Shown here in pieces: positions 62,444-64,000 of a DNA stretch of 64,000 nt (within the stretch, counting starts at the first letter, position 1; the number at the start of each line of letters is the position of its first letter). Origin of the DNA: Pseudomonas sp. R4-35-07 (GTDB taxonomy: Bacteria; Pseudomonadota; Gammaproteobacteria; Pseudomonadales; Pseudomonadaceae); contig NZ_CP027732.1 of assembly GCF_003852235.1 (NCBI RefSeq), positions 4,464,001 to 4,528,000 on the forward strand, written 5' to 3'. Made by a program: the position numbers and the translations under genes. The notes below the pieces were generated by a model. The model was not told where the DNA came from. It saw only the letters and a list, made by a program, of their open reading frames with translations, and ran no database searches.

Positions 62444-63403
62444 ATGGACAAGGCCCGCGCTGTCGAACATTTTCTCTATTACCTCGCTCACCATCCGGCT
62501 CTTCAGGGCCTGAGCCGCCCTACCGTGCTGCTGGGCCATACCGAACGCTACGATGCCATCGCCCAGGCAATCACCCAAGGCAGCGCCGCCCGTTTCAATT
62601 TCCAGGTGCAGCGCCTGGACCTGAGCGCCAGCGAATCCCTGGCCCAGGCCATCGAAGCCTGCGACCTGTACCTGTTTCTCTACGATTCCTCGACCCTGCC
62701 CAACCCGCGTGCCGAAGGCCCGGACTTCATCCGCGCGTTGCACGGCGTCATGGCCGAACATTGGAAAAAGTCGCTGCTGTTCAAGGATTACGGCGACTAT
62801 TTCTACGACACTTTCAGCGTCGAACCGCAGCGCATCGCCGACCTCAACGCCACGTTGATCCGGCGCATGTCCGAGGCCAGCGTGCTGAGCTTCACCGACA
62901 AGCACGGCTCACGCCTTGAAGCACCTATGAGCAGCATCAAGAAGTGGACCAATATCAACGGCGTCGGCAACCACGACCTGGCCCCTGGCGAGATCGCCAC
63001 CCACAGCGAAGCCATCAACGGGCAAGTGCGGTTTGTCGGCACCTTTCTCAGCACCATCCCCTTTGCGCGCAAATACGGCGTGCTGGAGTCCCCCCTGGAA
63101 CTGTGGATCGAGAACTCCACCATCTGCAGCGTGGCCAGCGAGGTGCCGGGGCTGGCGGATGACTTCAACAAGTACCTCAACGCCAACCCGTCCAACCGCC
63201 GTGTGGAGGAATTGGGGATTGGCACCAATGAAGGCGTGAAGGATTTGTATGCGCGCAACGCAGGCTTTGAAGAGCGCCATTGCGGCTTGCACCTGGGGTT
63301 GGGTGGCGGACAGAAAGGCAGCCATCACCTGGATTTGATCTTTGCCAGCGGCGTGTTGGCGCTGGATGACAAGCCGGTGTTTGATGGAACGTTTGCCTTT
63401 TGA
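62444..63403 (+). CDS. M29-aminopeptidase-like protein, peptide cassette 2
   Basis: 319 residues from ATG 62444 (AAGGA upstream). An N-terminal alpha/beta part (about 1-150) with DLYLFLYDSSTLPNP, then an M29-like C-terminal part with Glu183 (APGEIATHSE), Glu256 (RVEELGIGTN), His283 (CGLHLGLGGG) and His295/Asp297 (SHHLDLIF) as the probable metal ligands. Shares this pattern with the 305-residue protein at 14206. A peptidase, cyclase or peptide-binding role towards the upstream peptide is inferred. Ends 30 bases before a REP pair. Confidence 0.7.
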   Translation: MDKARAVEHFLYYLAHHPALQGLSRPTVLLGHTERYDAIAQAITQGSAARFNFQVQRLDLSASESLAQAIEACDLYLFLYDSSTLPNPRAEGPDFIRALHGVMAEHWKKSLLFKDYGDYFYDTFSVEPQRIADLNATLIRRMSEASVLSFTDKHGSRLEAPMSSIKKWTNINGVGNHDLAPGEIATHSEAINGQVRFVGTFLSTIPFARKYGVLESPLELWIENSTICSVASEVPGLADDFNKYLNANPSNRRVEELGIGTNEGVKDLYARNAGFEERHCGLHLGLGGGQKGSHHLDLIFASGVLALDDKPVFDGTFAF

Positions 63404-63433
63404 GCAAAGGACTCGAAAACACTGGAGACCCAA

Positions 63434-63526
63434 ATGTGGGAGGGGGCTTGCTCCCGATTGCGGTGGTTCAGCCGATGCTTATGCAAGCTGATACACCGCT
63501 ATCGGGAGCAAGCCCCCTCCCACAAT
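63434..63526. repeat. REP pair, GTGGGAGGGGGCTTGC family
   Basis: Inverted units between the M29-like gene and the rluB terminator. Confidence 0.9.
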
Positions 63527-63555
63527 TGAGCGCATTTCAAATTTAAATCAAAAAA

Positions 63556-63584
63556 AACGCCAACCCGAAGGTTGGCGTTTTTTT
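63556..63584 (-). terminator. Bidirectional terminator (rluB end / cassette 2)
   Basis: AACGCCAACC / GGTTGGCGTT around CGAA, with A-run on one side and T-run on the other, so it works in both directions. Confidence 0.92.
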
Positions 63585-63601
63585 GTGCAGCGCTTAAGAC
63601 A

Positions 63602-64000
63602 TCACTGCGGCTTCTTGCGACCAAACCCAGGACGCTGGCCGGAACCGGCCGGCGCGCCACGGCGCTTGCCCGATGGCTCGTCCGCCACCAGTTTCGGCCC
63701 AGGGCGCTTGTTAGCCGCGGGCTTGGCTGGACGCTTGGTGCTGGCGTTGTCGGCGGGACGCTCCGCTTCACCACGGTTGCTGCGACCACCGGTCGGCGCT
63801 GGGCGCGGCGTGCGCGGAGCACGCTCACCTTCCTGACGCGATGGCGCGGTTGGACGACGCTCACCTTCGATCTGCGGCTCACGCGAGATGCGACCACCAG
63901 TGGCCGGAGCGTTCAACGCCGGGCGCACGGTGCGCGCAACACGTTCGGTACGGGCCACCGGGCGCGACGACTTACGCTGCATACGCTCAAGCTTGTCTTT
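63602..64000 (-). CDS. rluB: 23S rRNA pseudouridine synthase RluB, C-terminal tail (partial)
   Basis: Open from the right edge of the window; only the last about 132 residues are seen (KDKLERMQRKSSRPVARTER onwards). This is the basic, Arg/Pro/Gly-rich, disordered tail that follows the catalytic domain of Pseudomonas RluB, which modifies U2605 of 23S rRNA; the LERMQRK junction favours RluB over helicase RhlE. The catalytic part lies outside. Terminator follows. Confidence 0.72.
   Translation of the reverse strand, partial: KDKLERMQRKSSRPVARTERVARTVRPALNAPATGGRISREPQIEGERRPTAPSRQEGERAPRTPRPAPTGGRSNRGEAERPADNASTKRPAKPAANKRPGPKLVADEPSGKRRGAPAGSGQRPGFGRKKPQ

Overview
The window reads as chromosomal DNA of a fluorescent pseudomonad (Pseudomonas fluorescens complex). 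The basis is the gene orders (gtsABCD-oprB-yeaD / hexR / zwf-pgl-eda; fadD2-fadD1 beside a hydrolase and phaJ; gntT-gntK-gntR), the protein types, and the many short palindromic REP pairs typical of these genomes. These are judgements from sequence features; no database was searched. No rRNA, tRNA, CRISPR array, prophage or insertion sequence was seen. The base composition is high in GC, so long antisense shadow ORFs are common and were left out.

Layout. 1-7.1 kb: 3' part of a Pit phosphate transporter, a LysR regulator with a divergent short-chain dehydrogenase, a PACE efflux pump with a divergent LysR regulator, a GNAT, a HipB/HipA-type toxin-antitoxin pair and a GyrI-like protein. 7.3-12.6 kb: the transaminase alaC, then a 182-bp tandem array, then the gluconate genes gntT, gntK and gntR with three matching GntR operators. 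12.6-16.2 kb: an AT-richer insert with a stand-alone PheRS-like enzyme, a divergent 30-residue peptide gene followed by an M29-aminopeptidase-like gene, a frameshifted DUF6124-type gene and an orphan. 16.4-24 kb: GST, a sugar dehydrogenase-like SDR, an MFS carrier, a sulfonate-type binding protein, peptide deformylase, YihY and CsbD. 24-31.8 kb: fadD1, fadD2, hydrolase, phaJ, a ferritin-like helical-bundle protein, DUF3820 and a class V aminotransferase. 32-44.2 kb: the glucose uptake and Entner-Doudoroff block. 44.4-58.8 kb: mostly core functions (epimerase, argP/argO, sodB, a GGDEF/EAL protein, imelysin, trkH, an AraC regulator, an MFS carrier, arfB). 58.8-64 kb: a probable type III secretion-linked protein, an AroP-like permease, a second small-peptide plus M29-like cassette, and the 3' end of rluB.

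How genes work together. Glucose enters through OprB and GtsABCD and is oxidised by Zwf and Pgl to 6-phosphogluconate. Gluconate enters through GntT and is phosphorylated by GntK to the same compound. Eda then splits KDPG; Edd is not in the window. HexR and GntR sites sit where they would control the two branches.

The most unusual material is a two-gene cassette present twice, at about 14 kb and 62 kb. Each copy is a tiny peptide ending in a Trp-Pro motif, then a hairpin, then an M29-like protein that keeps its metal ligands. It looks like a peptide-modification (RiPP-like) system. One copy lies divergently beside a PheRS-like enzyme. Two candidate hrp-box (HrpL/RspL) promoters, in front of a 59-residue glycine-rich protein and a 379-residue cysteine-free protein, are the other lead.
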